Assembly (NCBI GenBank): GCA_035222895.1
Contig: JAVYIG010000059.1
Span: forward strand, 452,001 to 516,000
DNA length: 64,000 bases
DNA from: Strongylocentrotus droebachiensis
Taxonomy: Eukaryota > Echinodermata > Echinoidea > Camarodonta > Strongylocentrotidae
Direction: 5' to 3'
The first letter of the stretch is position 1. Every line of letters begins with the position of its first letter. Shown piece by piece: positions 1 through 12,083 of this stretch. The notes beneath the pieces are model-generated. The model did no database searches. It was given only the letters and a program-made list of their open reading frames with translations, and was not told the origin of the DNA. A program made the translations under genes and the position numbers.

Positions 1-1320
1 ATATTCAAATAAAAAGCAAGTCCCTCTCAGATCAAGTCAGTATGTTGGGTCGAGAAGGGGGTTCTGTTGTCATTCGTAGAAGGAGACTATTGGAATAGTA
101 AACTCGGAATACATGTTTTTAAAAATTTATACTAACAGTTATGAGATTCAAGTAAGGTCAATATTTTCGATGTTGTGTATTTCACATTATATATACCGTA
201 TTGTAATAAACAATTTGATTCATGGCAAAAACAGGACTAAGTGAGATTGAAAGAAATGTCAAAAATCAAATAGAGCTTGCCGGCGCTGGAAGGTGTTATG
301 GGTGTTAATAACTTAACAGATTAGTTTATGAATTAAAGGACAACCTGATAGAGTAATAGAGTAGAGGAGCATCTTAAGATCCATATAAGATTATGATGAT
401 TATAAAGCAGACTTGAACAAAGACTTTTTTAAATAATTATTCTTATTTCCTTTTTTTTTTTTGGGGGGGGAGGGGTTGTGCAATTATTGAACAATGTTGA
501 AATATAAAGCAATATCTAGCGATTTTTTTATAATGCGTCATCAAGCCACGTGACCGTATTACATTTTTTAAGAGGGGCGTAGACCAGCAAGCGTGAGATT
601 TGTGAACAATGGATAGTCATTTTTTGGTCAATTCAGAGATTTTCTGAAAAATCAGAGGCTGGAATATTAATAAGTAGAAATGTATTCATGTTTTAAAAGG
701 CTATGTTAGTTAGGCTTCGCGATAACCAGCTATATACTACTACTACTAATACTACATTACAATAGATGGTAATATCTGTCATCTTGTAGAGGATGGTGGA
801 CCTGAAAATCAGGTAAAATGTAATAAACAGAAGCCAACATATTGTTTCCTTTTGTCTCTCCTGTTCTACGAGTATGTCTGTCTGAGTTTGCTCGAAGTTT
901 ATTTTAGCCAGGAATATTTGTATCAAAGCGGAACGGAGAAATGCCCAAATTTGGACACCCTATGCTTCAGGTTTCCAGACAGTTTTTCCATTGTAACTTT
1001 TACTCTTTAGAATCTATTCGACAAACATGTTGTTGAGCTTCCAAGCACCCATGCTCCATTGGTTACAATCAGTGATCATAGTTTCTTTTATGTAAAACCT
1101 ACCAGCGTGAATATCATTACCCTATGATTTCAATAAAGGTACGTTTCCTTTCAGAAATTTCCTTTCAAATGCACTTTTCTTTCTTCTTTTATCCCAGCCG
1201 TTGCGCCTAGATATGTGTGGTTTCCAGGCAGAGTCGCTCTTCTGTCTGTGTCTGTCTATCTGTCTCTCTCTCTCTCTTTCTCTCTCTCTCTTTTGAGTTA
1301 AAATAGTCAGGGTCCATGCG
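1..1320. repeat. Diverged repeat block, copy A
   Basis: This block recurs in the same orientation at 14,331-16,725. Matching landmarks include the opening segment, a T-run followed by a G-run and a CAATTAT segment (about 450-490 against 14,790-14,835), a GGATGGTGGACCTGAA segment (792 against 15,419), and a closing stretch ending in a CT-rich tract (about 1,245-1,291 against 16,610-16,675). Substitutions and indels are frequent, so the duplication is old. No coding potential was recognised. It may be a non-coding interspersed element or an old segmental duplication. Confidence 0.75.
1249..1291. repeat. CT-rich microsatellite
   Basis: A run of CTGT/CT dinucleotides. The same tract lies at the equivalent place in copy B (16,610-16,675). 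Confidence 0.85.
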
Positions 1321-3050
1321 TAAACACATATCCTTTATATACTCTAAACTAAAGCCCCCATCACACCAAACTAATTCTCACTAAATTCTGGAACCGTCCT
1401 AAAAAATCGTTACCGCCTTTACATGTATCTTGAACATGAGCTGTACTTTACAGTAGTAAATCCTTAGGTACCTATGAGAATGGTCCATAACAGAGCGCTG
1501 ACACAGACATGTATGTTTGCGTAAAATTACAGGAGGGGATATGTTGACATTTCTGAATAGTGTCAGGGTGTTTTTCAGTAATATGAATGCATTCAGTATT
1601 AGTGCGATAATTTAGTTTATATATTTACACATGGGATGAGTCCTGTACTCTGACAAGCACGCACTTAAACACACATTCACGCACACACACACGCACACAC
1701 ACCACATACACGCACACACACCCAGGCCTACAACACGCTCCGATATGTTATTCCTTTGTTCTTTTTCATTCGGATTTGAAGAATGATTGTGGAAAATTAT
1801 CGCTGAGTTGTTTACCCCTGATTTCAGTATTAGATTCCTCATATTTAGATAGCGATAAATAGTGACTGGAAAACCAGAGCTTGACATAACGTTAACCCAT
1901 ATAACTAAAATAATATGTTTACATTTGTAAACCGAAGATTTTGAATGATCTAGATTCGCTAGTATACCAGATTTCAACCGATGAATTGTGGGAAAAGTAC
2001 TCAAAGGAGCTGGCAGTTGATATATATTTGAGCCACCTCCCCCCCCCCCCCCCAAAAAAAAAAAAAAAAAAAAAATGCTTTCTGCCTAGGAAGAGACTCA
2101 AGGTTTGCACTTGTTTGTGTGGAATGCCCGCTACGCCCACTATGTGACGTGATTAGATTTGCATCACAATGCCCATCAGGACCATAGAAGTTTAAAATAT
2201 GTATTTTACAGTTCTGTGATCAGGACAGACTCACTGAGCGAGAGATATGAATTACTTTGTTTGTTTTGTCAGCTCTTGTTGTGTGAATTTATTTTCCTCT
2301 GGTTTCGTTTTTGGACCACTTGGCTCGACTGACGTGCACCTGGTACCTGCTTAGAAGAGACCGCTCATGTCACTTGTTGCCAGTTACTTGTATTTGAACT
2401 GTGTATGCTTAAGTGTGAATCCTTTTACCTCGGCTATAATTGGGTAAATATTTCTGAGGAGAGGACTCGACGCCTCATTTCACGATTCATTTCGCATTGA
2501 GCAGGATCTAGGCAAACAGTGAGTATGATTTTATTGATCCAACCAATAGACACTACATAAGTTCATTAGAATAGAGTTACATACAATCCATGTATATCTC
2601 AATTCTTAGTAATTATCATAAACAATAGGAATAAATGTTATAAGTATCTTGAGAATGATGAGAAGGTGGACCATATCCACATTTAAGCAAGACTTAGAGC
2701 CACACTGTCCTACCTGTAGCTACTTGCTCCCGCTATATAGAAAACAATGCCTAAACGGTGACCATTGGTCCCCCATGATCCTCTTTTTCTATGTTGATTG
2801 AGAGCTGAGTTGATAAGAAAAGTGCACCTGTCCAGTGACCTTGCAGGGTGGTCTTATCCCTCCTATAAACTAGTAAAAATAAGCTTTAAAGATACTATCT
2901 CCCTTTTGCAGCCAACATCATATTCTGTAGAACTTTGAAGGAATTATTAATATGTCATGCATGTCCTATCTGTGAAATTTAAACGTTAGCAATGTCCTAA
3001 TATTCAGGTTTTACTAGGAAACCTGTTTACTTTCTAGACCGTCACTGCCC
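1321..3050. other. No gene seen; simple repeats
   Basis: No supported gene. It holds a CA-rich tract (about 1,675-1,722) and a poly-C followed by poly-A run (2,038-2,075). Open frames across these tracts are low-complexity artefacts. Confidence 0.6.
2038..2075. repeat. Poly-C/poly-A tract
   Basis: About 15 C followed by about 21 A. Such mixed homopolymers are typical length-variable or transposon-tail sequence. Confidence 0.85.
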
Positions 3051-3069
3051 CGGGTCAATGCCAGACACT

Positions 3070-3480
3070 ATTAGATAGATATTAGATAGACAGATGGATA
3101 GATAGATAAATGGATTTTATTAACATCTTCATGTCTGGCAGTTAAAAACTGAAATGAACATGAATAACAAATCAAATTCCCAAAGAACATTCACATAATA
3201 ATATGAGATACCAATAGGTCACTTCCGCAGTGCACTCAAATGCAGTCGAATGGAAATACCAACGGGCTTTCACACTCGCCCGCCGAGGGACACTGCACTC
3301 CAATAGCCAGAACGCGGACCGCATACATCAGCCGCCGCTAGACCGGGCAAGCTATAATGCTCGTCCAGCCCAGCAACGACTAATGCACGCAATCCGCACC
3401 CCGACAACCAAAACACAGCAATCCTCGGCAGGCGAATGCGATCATTCATCTCCAGGCACTCCATAAACACTTGCATATAA
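3070..3480 (-). repeat. Possible LINE 3' end with (TCTA)n tail
   Basis: A GATA-type microsatellite (about 3,072-3,115) adjoins sequence that, read on the minus strand, ends in AATAAAATCC and then TATC repeats. That is how many CR1/L2-type LINE 3' ends look. The flanking 3,220-3,470 is relatively GC-rich, with short open frames on both strands that resemble nothing I know. Identity as a LINE tail is inference. Confidence 0.35.
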
Positions 3481-3582
3481 TCTGAATACATTACAGAATG
3501 GTATTGCTTAAAACATTAAAAGTATAAATCTGTGGGTATTTCTTTTGTATAGACAAAAAGTTAAAAAGTGTAAAGTTCATAC

Positions 3583-3691
3583 CAATTCGTTACCATTTTC
3601 ACGAAGTGACGGCAGTGAGGAAAATCCGCACGCAAATTGTATGCGATCTTCATTCACTACCGTCACCTCGCGAAAATAGGGACGAACTAGG
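3583..3691. repeat. Short inverted-repeat (MITE-like) element
   Basis: The two halves are imperfect reverse complements. Left arm: about 3,583-3,622, containing TTTTCACGAAGTGACGG. Right arm: about 3,653-3,691, whose complement reads TTTTCGCGAGGTGACGG. The spacer is about 30 nt. No coding capacity. Confidence 0.6.
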
Positions 3692-5094
3692 GAATAAATA
3701 CATTGTATTCTTGAGTAACTGACCTACTTTTTTTCCTTTTCTTTGGTAATAACATACATACAATGAGCTGTAAAGGGTACATGAGCATTTGTCTACATCA
3801 ATAACCCACTTCTTGTAACGGCCAAAATTAAACTGATTGAATGTTTGCTCAGCATAACACGTACGACCATGCGGTACAATGGTCTGAATATCAAACTATT
3901 ACTTACTTGTTCTATAGCTGTTTAGTCGATTTGACAACTAATCGTCGTTATTTTCCCAATTAAAGACATCTTCAAGCCCCTCTTATTTTTAGGGAAGTTC
4001 TAAATTAGTATTTACTTTCAATCATTTTCGGGGGCTGCAAATGGGACATAGTACTTTTAAAATGACTCGGTAACATTGTTGAAGGTTGATGAAAAATTTG
4101 TTTAATTTTGTATACAATGTGTACTTTTTGTATAAAATGTTACTTATTGTATTCCTCCTACTTTACTTACCCTCTAACAGGCAAAATATCCTGAAAAAAT
4201 TCTCAAACCACAAAGATATTTCTGGTTTTCTATGAAGGTGTCACTGTGGAACACTTTCTAACAGTGATTAGCAGTAAATTCTCCCAACCATTTTTGAATT
4301 TTCCCAAACATTTTTCCTTGACAATAAGTCATGAAACAGGCTATAAAAAAAACTTTCAACACTTACGTGTCTGGAATGGTATATCGAGCCAATTCATTGC
4401 TATGCGACGATTTACATTCACCTAAAATGTAATTGAATTGAAATAATATAGTTGGGAGAATTAAGGAATCGATCAGATCAGGTTTTCCCAATTTTTATCG
4501 TAAATAATGGTCATTTTTCACTCAAACGTCCAGATTATCTTTAATTGCACATTTAACATTGAAGTCACTACCTTAGCACCTTTTTTCCTCTCATCTGAAC
4601 AATGTTACTAAAGTCCTTTTAACGTTACCAAGTCTACAACTGGAGAAGAATTAGGCATGTTGGATCTGTTAACGTTTGGAACATCATCTTGTTCGAAACG
4701 ATTCCCCCTAAATCCCTGGTAGGATAGTGGAATTTTCATTTAACGAACCAAAGAAAGGTCCTTCCGTTTAAGATGTGTTGATGTTTGTTGTCGTTGTAGT
4801 TGATGAACATGGTGGTGATTTATGACATCTTTTTGTTAAAGAGCAATTTCAACATTCGGGCAACGTTGGGCAATTTGCATAATATGCACATATTTTTTAG
4901 TCCAATTTTCCATGATGATGCATGATAGGTGTGTTCCCGGCTTCTGAATAGGCCCAAATTTAGATTTTAAAAAATAGATAAATATAATATGTAATCTTCT
5001 CCATTTCGGGTTCTGAGAGCGTGAATATCCTCTTTACTAATTGAAAGTATCATTAACTGAAGACTAGCTATTGAAATCACTTTTCAGTTATGTC
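3692..5094. other. No gene seen
   Basis: AT-rich sequence without a supported gene. A short inverted pair (ATTCTCCCAAC near 4,271 and GTTGGGAGAATT near 4,451) could mark a further small MITE, but it is too short to call. Confidence 0.5.
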
Positions 5095-6535
5095 AGGTTT
5101 GTCGGATTGTTCTTGTATAATGTTCATTTTCCAGTCATGTTTGCATTGACCATGGTATCGTCCTCAGAAAACTAGAGCATTATGGAATACGTGGTGTAGC
5201 ATTGTCTTGGTTCCAAAGCTATTTGTTTGACATGAATTCATTTGTTGTGGTAGGGGGTACTAGTTCCCAACTTGCTTCTATCAAATATGGCGTACCTCTG
5301 TTCTTGTTCCCCTGTTTTTTTAAAATCTATATTAATGATATAATTCACTCATCAACATTACTCACTGTTTGCTGATGATACCCAGCTTGCTGCTGGTCGA
5401 TAAGAAGGCTAAAGATGTATTAATTAGTGTAATAAGTTATTTGTTGAATGTTCAAAAGACCAAATGTGTTATTTTTCGCTCAAAGGGTAAAAAGCTTCCA
5501 GATGGTATTACTTTTCTTAATATTGGAGGTCATGATGTTGCGCTTAGTGAAAATGTTCAGTTCTTACGCTTAACTATGGATAAGCATTTATCTTAGAAAA
5601 ATCATTTAGATGATGTATGCACCTGGTTGTCCCGAAGTGTAGGTGTCATTTTAAGATTAAAATTAAGTTTACCTCAAAGAGTGCTGATAACATTATATAA
5701 TAGTATTGTTCTTCCTTATTTGATATATTGTAATTTTGCTTGGGGAAACACTTTGAAGTCATATCTTGATCAGTTGAGACTATTGCAGAAGAAGGCACTA
5801 GGGTTATTACTAATTCTAATTATAGACATCCAAGTTCTACATTGTTCCTTCAACTAAAAATGTTACCACTAAATGGACTTGTGTCGTTCAATTGCCTATT
5901 GTTTATGTTTTAAACTTCAGTCTATGCCTCATGAATGAAGATTAAAAGATTTATTCCGTAAAATCTCCACAAAAAAAAATATTATAATACACGTCAAAGG
6001 GGTCTTATTCATCAGCGTTTTGCGAAAACACATATCACTCTGACCTCTTTCCATATCTCTTGCATCATAGAATGGAACAGTTTGCTTGATGATATAACAA
6101 AATAGTACAACTCTCTCTAGGCTTAGAAGGTTATCTAAAACGTACCTACTCGAAAGACTGACATAATTCTACTTTGTATCTTAATAATTTCTCATTCTCA
6201 AAAGCTTATAGACCACTAAGGACCTACTCATCAGTGTGTTCGATGTGTGTGTGTGTGTGAGTATTTTTGTGCTCTATATTTTGTAGCCTAGTTTTGTTTT
6301 GCATCCCTTGTATTAACATTACATGATTTTTATTCACCTTGCCATATTGTTAATTTACGAATTTTGTTGACTATAGGGCTCCACTCACAAGCTTAGCTTC
6401 TACAGGGGTCCTAAAACCATTCATTTTATGATGTAATCCGGTTAATATATTTTGAATAATGTACTTTTACCAGTATGTAAACAAATTGTATGATATTTTG
6501 TGTGGTTTTGAATAAAATAAACTTGAACTTGATCT
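5095..6535 (+). pseudogene. Decayed CR1/Jockey-type LINE reverse transcriptase, 5'-truncated
   Basis: Three reading frames carry successive pieces of a LINE reverse transcriptase. They are a YGIRGVALSWFQSYL segment near 5,188-5,230, a YINDI motif near 5,325, a FADDTQL catalytic motif near 5,368-5,388, then the thumb region in two open pieces (5,369-5,596 and 5,627-5,857, the latter with LPYLIYCNFAWGN). Frameshifts and stops separate them and the endonuclease is absent, so it cannot be functional. The 3' end near 6,535 has AATAAAATAAA followed by CTTGAA repeats, a usual LINE terminus. The motifs resemble those of the minus-strand LINE at 7-13 kb but the two are not close copies. Confidence 0.85.
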
Positions 6536-7022
6536 AAGCAAAACGAAGAAATATGCTCAAAGTTACCATTCCATGGATTTGTAACTCCCTCAGTTTACAT
6601 TGTGATTTTCCTCTTTTAAATCTGTTCCGCTGAAAAGCTTTTGAGCGCCTTTCATCCACGCTCTCCGCATTTCTTGTATGTAAAACTGGTGTGTGTGACC
6701 AACATAGTTGTCCTGCCTCAATTCAAGGCCTTTTAAAAAATGCATTTCTTTCGAAATGTTGTCATTTTTTTAGTGAAGATTTGAATGCCTTTGTTACACG
6801 GTCTTATTATGGTCTTATTATGGTATTATTATCTGGTTAAATGTTAAACTCTGTTTCGAGATTCAGTGCTCTATTGTTTAACGCGATCCACTGTTCCTAG
6901 CGTTCACATGACCTTATTTCAATCCACATGATCACCTTTAAATATTTTAAACAGCCTTCTAACTTTTTGTCTCATGACATATAAAATTTCACCATTTCCA
7001 TTGCGCTACTTCACACTCATAC
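6536..7022. other. No gene seen
   Basis: Spacer between two LINEs of opposite orientation. Nothing recognised. Confidence 0.5.
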
Positions 7023-10000
7023 AATTCAATTCAATTTATCTTTATTCAACGATATAAAAGAAAATTGTACAATGCAATAAAACATATTGACATAATCATA
7101 TACATGTATAAAATTAACATATCGTTAGGGGCAACCAAAAAAGATCAGGATCTTGTGGACTGGTGCCCCTTTGACAAAATTAACAAATTATAAGTAAAAC
7201 ATTAATAATAATCACAAGCAGACACATCCAACACACACACACTCACCCAAGAGAAGGGAAGGAGAAAGAGAGATTACATGTACAGTGTACATATATGAGG
7301 TAAACTTATTAAAAAGATATATGGAAATCAAGAAGTATATTTATGAATAAAGTGACTTTTAAGTAAGGCTTTGAAGGAGGAGGCTGTTGAACATGGACGA
7401 ATGATTGTATTTAAATTATTACAAATCTTCGGTCCTACATGTTTAAAAGAATTATACATTTGCGTATTAGAAGTTAATGGAAGGTGAAATTGGGAAGCTG
7501 AACGTGTGTAATACTGATGAAAATCTTTATTAAAGTTAAACAAATTAATTATATTGGCTGGGGCCATTTTATGTTTGACATAATACATCAGTACTGCGAC
7601 TTTAAATTCATATATATGATAAATATTAAGTGTTTTTAATTCCAAAAAAAGGGGGCGAGATGGCGCTAAATAAGGTGACTTTGTACAAATGCGTAAGGCT
7701 TTTTTCTGCAGTTTATGAAATGGTTCTAATTTGCTTTTTCCAACGTTGGCCAAGGTAATGTTACAATAATGGATAAAAGGAAGTATAAGTGAATTATATA
7801 GCATGAATAAATGTTTTTTGGGTAGAATAGAACGCAATTTACAGATAATTCCGATATTTTTAGAGATCTTTTTTAGTATGTACATACGATGGTTTTGAAA
7901 AGTAAGTTGATTGTCCAATAAAACTCCAAGAAATTTCACGGAGTCAGAAACATTCAAGTATATATCATTAATTTTCACTTTGATTGTATGAGGAGGAAAC
8001 TTAATATTAGGTTTAGAGAAATACAAAATACACGTTTTATCATGATTAATTACTAACTTATTGGAATCAAACCAGTCAACTATTTTGCATAACTCTTCGT
8101 TAGTCTTATGTAGGAGCGTATTAAAGTCTTTATGTGAGGAAATGATATTGGTATCATCAGCAAATAAAACAAAATGAAAAAATGAAGTAACATAACACAA
8201 ATCATTAATATACAGCAAAAATAGCAAGGGACCGAGTATGGATCCCTGCGGAATTCTGCATTTAACCTTGGAAAGAGAAGAATCAAATTTATTATACCTT
8301 GTGTATTGAGACCTATTCTGTAGATAACTATTAAACCAGTCCAAGGCTACACCACGGATACCAAAATACGGTAACTTATACAAAAGAATATTATGGTCAA
8401 TAAGATCAAAAGCCTTTGATAGATCAAGGAAAATACCAAGTGAATGAAAATTATTATGAATATTATTTAATAGTACATCATGTAGTTCAATCAGTGCAAG
8501 ATCACAAGAATGATTTGATCTGAAACCATATTGGGCATTAGTTAACAAAGTATTCTTATTTATATGATTACCTATACGATTATACATGATTTTCTCTAAG
8601 ATCTTTGAGAAGCAGGGTAATAAGGTAATGGGTCTATAGTTAGAAAATAAATGTCTATCACCTTTTTTATACACTGGAACTATTCTACCAATTTTCATTT
8701 TATTTGGGACAGAGCCAGTGCACATAGATAAATTAAAAATATGAACCAAGGGAACAGCAATTGAATGAATGACTTTCTTAATAAGATGCATGTTAATGTC
8801 ATCAAACCCTGTACTCTTAGAATTTTTCATTTTTTTAACAACATTAATTATTTCTGTTTCACATGTTGGGTACAAATAAATTGATTTATTGCAAGAATGG
8901 CTAAGATAAGAACTAAAGTGAGTTTTCGGTGATTGATTTAACTTAGATTGAGCAAGAGAAGCAATGTTTGAAAAATAATTATTGAATTCTTCAGCAATAT
9001 CATCATTTTCTATTTTAACATCATTTTTCATAAAAAAAGTGGGGAGTCTATTTTGCTTACTTTTCCCAATTAGCTCATTAATAATTTGCCAAACTTTTGA
9101 AAGATTGTTTTTATTAGCTTGTAGTAAGTCATAATAGTATTTTTCACGAGCAGTTTTCAACTCACGATTCAATATATTTCGGTACCTTTTAAATTTATTA
9201 TGAGATGTATCATTGCGTGTTTTACAATATTCTTTATAAAGCCTGTTTTTTTTATTGATACATCTTAATAAAGAAAAAGTAATCCATGATTTCCTTGGTG
9301 AAGAATTCTTTTTATGTTTACCTTTCGAGCATTTATTACTAACAACATCATTAAACTTAGTCAAAAAACGATCATATGCGAGTTCAACATTATCAAACTG
9401 AACAATATCAGACCAATCAAGATTAACTAATTCTTTTCTTATAGAATCAATAGAAGTAGAGTTAAGACATCTTCTGGATTTATTAGCATTAGTATTTCTA
9501 TTTTCTTTGAGATTATTTTGAGTAATAGAAAAAATTGGCAAGTGTTCTGTTATATCGTTATAAAATATACCAGAACTAATATCTTTACTGCAGACATTCG
9601 TAAATATATTATCTATAAGTGTTGTCGATGATTTACAAATACGTGTAGGCTTATCAATCAATGGACGATATGATTTATTATACAAAATATTTACAAAGTC
9701 ATTGACATGATTTACAGTAGAACAATTCAGCAAGTTAATATTAAAATCACCCATAATGTAGACATCTTTATTTTCTTTTTCTAGTTTCTGTAAACAAGCA
9801 TCAATTTCACAATTAAATTCTTCAACATTAGTATGGGGATCTCTATATACAACAGCAATGATAATATTTCTTTTGTTTTGCACATAAATTTCAAGAAAGA
9901 GTGATTCACAAATTGCATCTAACAAACATAAATCCTGTCTTACAAACACGTTCAGATAATTTTGCACAAGCATTGCAACACCACCGCCTCTACATTTTCC

Positions 10001-10231
10001 CCTATCATTATGAAAAAAAGTATACCCACTGAGATTGAATAATGAAACTGGAGTATTGCTGTGGATCCACGTTTCACTAAATCCATATACAGAGAAGTTT
10101 TGGTCTAATTGGCAAATAAAATCATGAATAGAATCAAAGTTCTTATATAAACTACGCGAATTAAAATGAAGCAGATTAAACATATCGCCATGTTGAAACT
10201 CAGAGTTTGTATTAAAATCATTTGGCAACCA

Positions 10232-11587
10232 CACCCACAACAAAAAGTGAGTCATTTGACACATTTAAGCATAATTTTCGTGAGTCAGGTGTAAATTGAC
10301 TCATTAGTAACAACCAATGAGTCTCTATTGACTCATTTATATTTCACCAGTGTGTCAATCATGAGCTGACGCATTTGCAAAATGCTTCGACTGACTCACA
10401 TGGTCGTAAAAAATGAGTCAAGATCGACATAAGAGCATTTTAGAAGAAAAAAGTGAGTCAACTTGAAAGTGAGGCTGTATGCATGCGCGCGCATGCTTTC
10501 GTGACGTCATCCAAAATGCGCATTCTCGAGCCATATTTGAATTCTCGATCGACGACGCGACGTCGCCATCTTATATCTTGGATTCAGAAGAGTTTTGACT
10601 GCAGCTAGTGAAAAATTGGTACGCATAATTATTCATATGGTTTTAAACGATGATTTTTATGACTGGATTCGTGGGCTGAATCTTCTGATTATTATACAAA
10701 ATTGATGCATGCGTTCATTTTACGATATCCGCACTCGAGTTGATGAGGCTGTGTGTAACTTAACTATCACTATGAACATGACTGACAATGAGAGCGGACA
10801 AAATGTACAGTTCCTCAGGTAGACAAAGGAACATCCCTTCACTGCTATTATGTAAAAATGTGTAGAACAGGTGTCACATGCATATTCACCTTTTTACATA
10901 ATAGCTGTGAAGGGATGTTCCTTTGTCTACCTGAGGAACTGTATATTTTGTCCGCTCTCATTGTCAGTCATGTTCATAGTGTATAGATTCTACTGTATCG
11001 CACGAAGCCGTGTCGAATGAAAACATGCATGATCTTGCACCATTGTTTTATACAACGAAACTCCTTAATCCTTGTTATTTGATGTAAAACGAATTAATTC
11101 AAGATTGTTTCGTGACAGTATGGGTGACAAATAAATCTCAAGTTAAGGCTTAATTTAGTGCGTACAAAGTAGATTTTTCAGATTCGGGTAGCGGGGCCAC
11201 CGATTACATCGCTAAAATGTGATATTTTAGGATATATTTTCCATTGCAAATGTGGACAGTGACTCTGGCATGGTATGGTATGTGTGTGATAGGCCTAGGG
11301 AGTAGGGGGTCTATGTCATGATGCACCCACAACAAAAAGTGAGTCACCCTTACTCAAATTGATGAGTCACTGGTTTGTCCGTACAGCGAAACACTTGAAG
11401 GATCATGTGAGTCACTATGACTCGATACAAATGAGTCTTATTTATCTAAGACTCACTTCAAGTGAGTCTTTAAGACTCATTTGTATCGAGTCATAGTGAC
11501 TCACATGATCCTTCAAGTGTTTCGCTGTACGGACAAACCAGTGACTCATCAATTTGAGTAAGGGTGACTCACTTTTTGTTGTGGGTG
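10232..11587. mobile_element. Non-autonomous TIR element with 13 TGASTCA heptamers, inserted in LINE ORF2
   Basis: The termini are perfect 23-bp inverted repeats starting CACCCACAAC and ending in GTGAGTCA. A CA dinucleotide on both sides (10,230-10,231 and 11,588-11,589) is the apparent 2-bp target duplication. The length of 1,356 bp plus 2 accounts exactly for the ORF2 frame difference. No transposase is encoded. The first 230 bp hold seven exact TGAGTCA/TGACTCA heptamers and the last 265 bp hold six. Inside are two hairpins (10,768-10,981 and 11,323-11,588) and a CpG-rich stretch with TGACGTCA (10,480-10,570). Superfamily not recognised. Confidence 0.85.
10768..10981. repeat. Hairpin with about 90-bp arms
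   Basis: 10,768-about 10,857 is nearly the exact reverse complement of about 10,892-10,981, around a loop of about 35 nt. Both arms carry an AGGTAGACAAAGGAAC segment or its complement. It lies inside the TIR element, so it is either a structural part of it or a smaller foldback nested within. Confidence 0.85.
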
Positions 11588-11588
11588 C
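11323..11588. repeat. Palindrome with perfect 118-bp arms
   Basis: 11,323-11,440 is an exact reverse complement of 11,471-11,588. The 30-nt centre itself contains a palindrome (AAGACTCACTT, C, AAGTGAGTCTT). The outer ends are the terminal repeat of the host element plus one extra base. Each arm carries three TGAGTCA heptamers. Confidence 0.95.
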
Positions 11589-12083
11589 AGTATTTATTAC
11601 AAATATAAAACAGATTAGAGTTTCTGTCGGGATCAATATCATTAATAATATCATCATTGTCATCGTAAACAAAATCATCATGGGATATTTGGTTACCGGT
11701 AGGTAAGTTACGGTAGTCAACAGGGTTAGTAGTAAATGTATTGAACAGATTGTTAAGGTCTAAGTTAGAAAGAGAGGAGAAAGGAAATTGGAAATCACAC
11801 ATCATCAACAATCACACACTATCAACAGTCACACAAGAGAATTTACATAAAACTACAATTAAGATTACAATACAGTATTATTTAAAATAAAATATGAAAG
11901 AAGATACAAAATCAATTTAAAATTAAGTGCACATGTAAAGCCTGCAGAAATTATTATGCTATCTGTTCATTTGATTTCATAGTCCAATTATAGCTCGCGT
12001 TCAAAAGTTATTCTGTTCAGATTAATATGAATAGTCACTGTCTAGCTAACACTTGTCGCTTGCACTTGTAACTTGTCTCGTGC

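Larger units (their letters stand above)
7328..11805 (-). pseudogene. LINE ORF2 (APE endonuclease + reverse transcriptase), split by a TIR element
   Basis: ORF2 encodes the enzyme that nicks target DNA and reverse-transcribes the LINE RNA. The N-terminal part is 11,805-11,588; the rest is 10,231-7,328 on the minus strand, inside an open frame that runs in from the inserted element. Endonuclease motifs visible are an asparagine motif (FNSRSLYKN), the catalytic Glu in GFSETWIH, GDFNINLL, and an EHLPIF ending where many relatives have DH. Reverse transcriptase motifs are NYRPITLLP, YGFRSNHSC, LDLSKAFDLIDH, PQGSILGPLLF, the catalytic FADDTN and KFLGVLLD. The two parts lie in different frames. Removing 1,358 bp (the 1,356-bp element plus a 2-bp duplication) brings them back into one frame of about 1,041 codons, so the inserted element is the only lesion I see. 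The true start is one of two ATGs near 11,802-11,805. Confidence 0.9.

Noticed and set aside
1612..2147. ORFs across the CA, poly-C and poly-A tracts
   Set aside because: Low-complexity translation (poly-Gly, poly-Pro/Lys, Cys-Val repeats).
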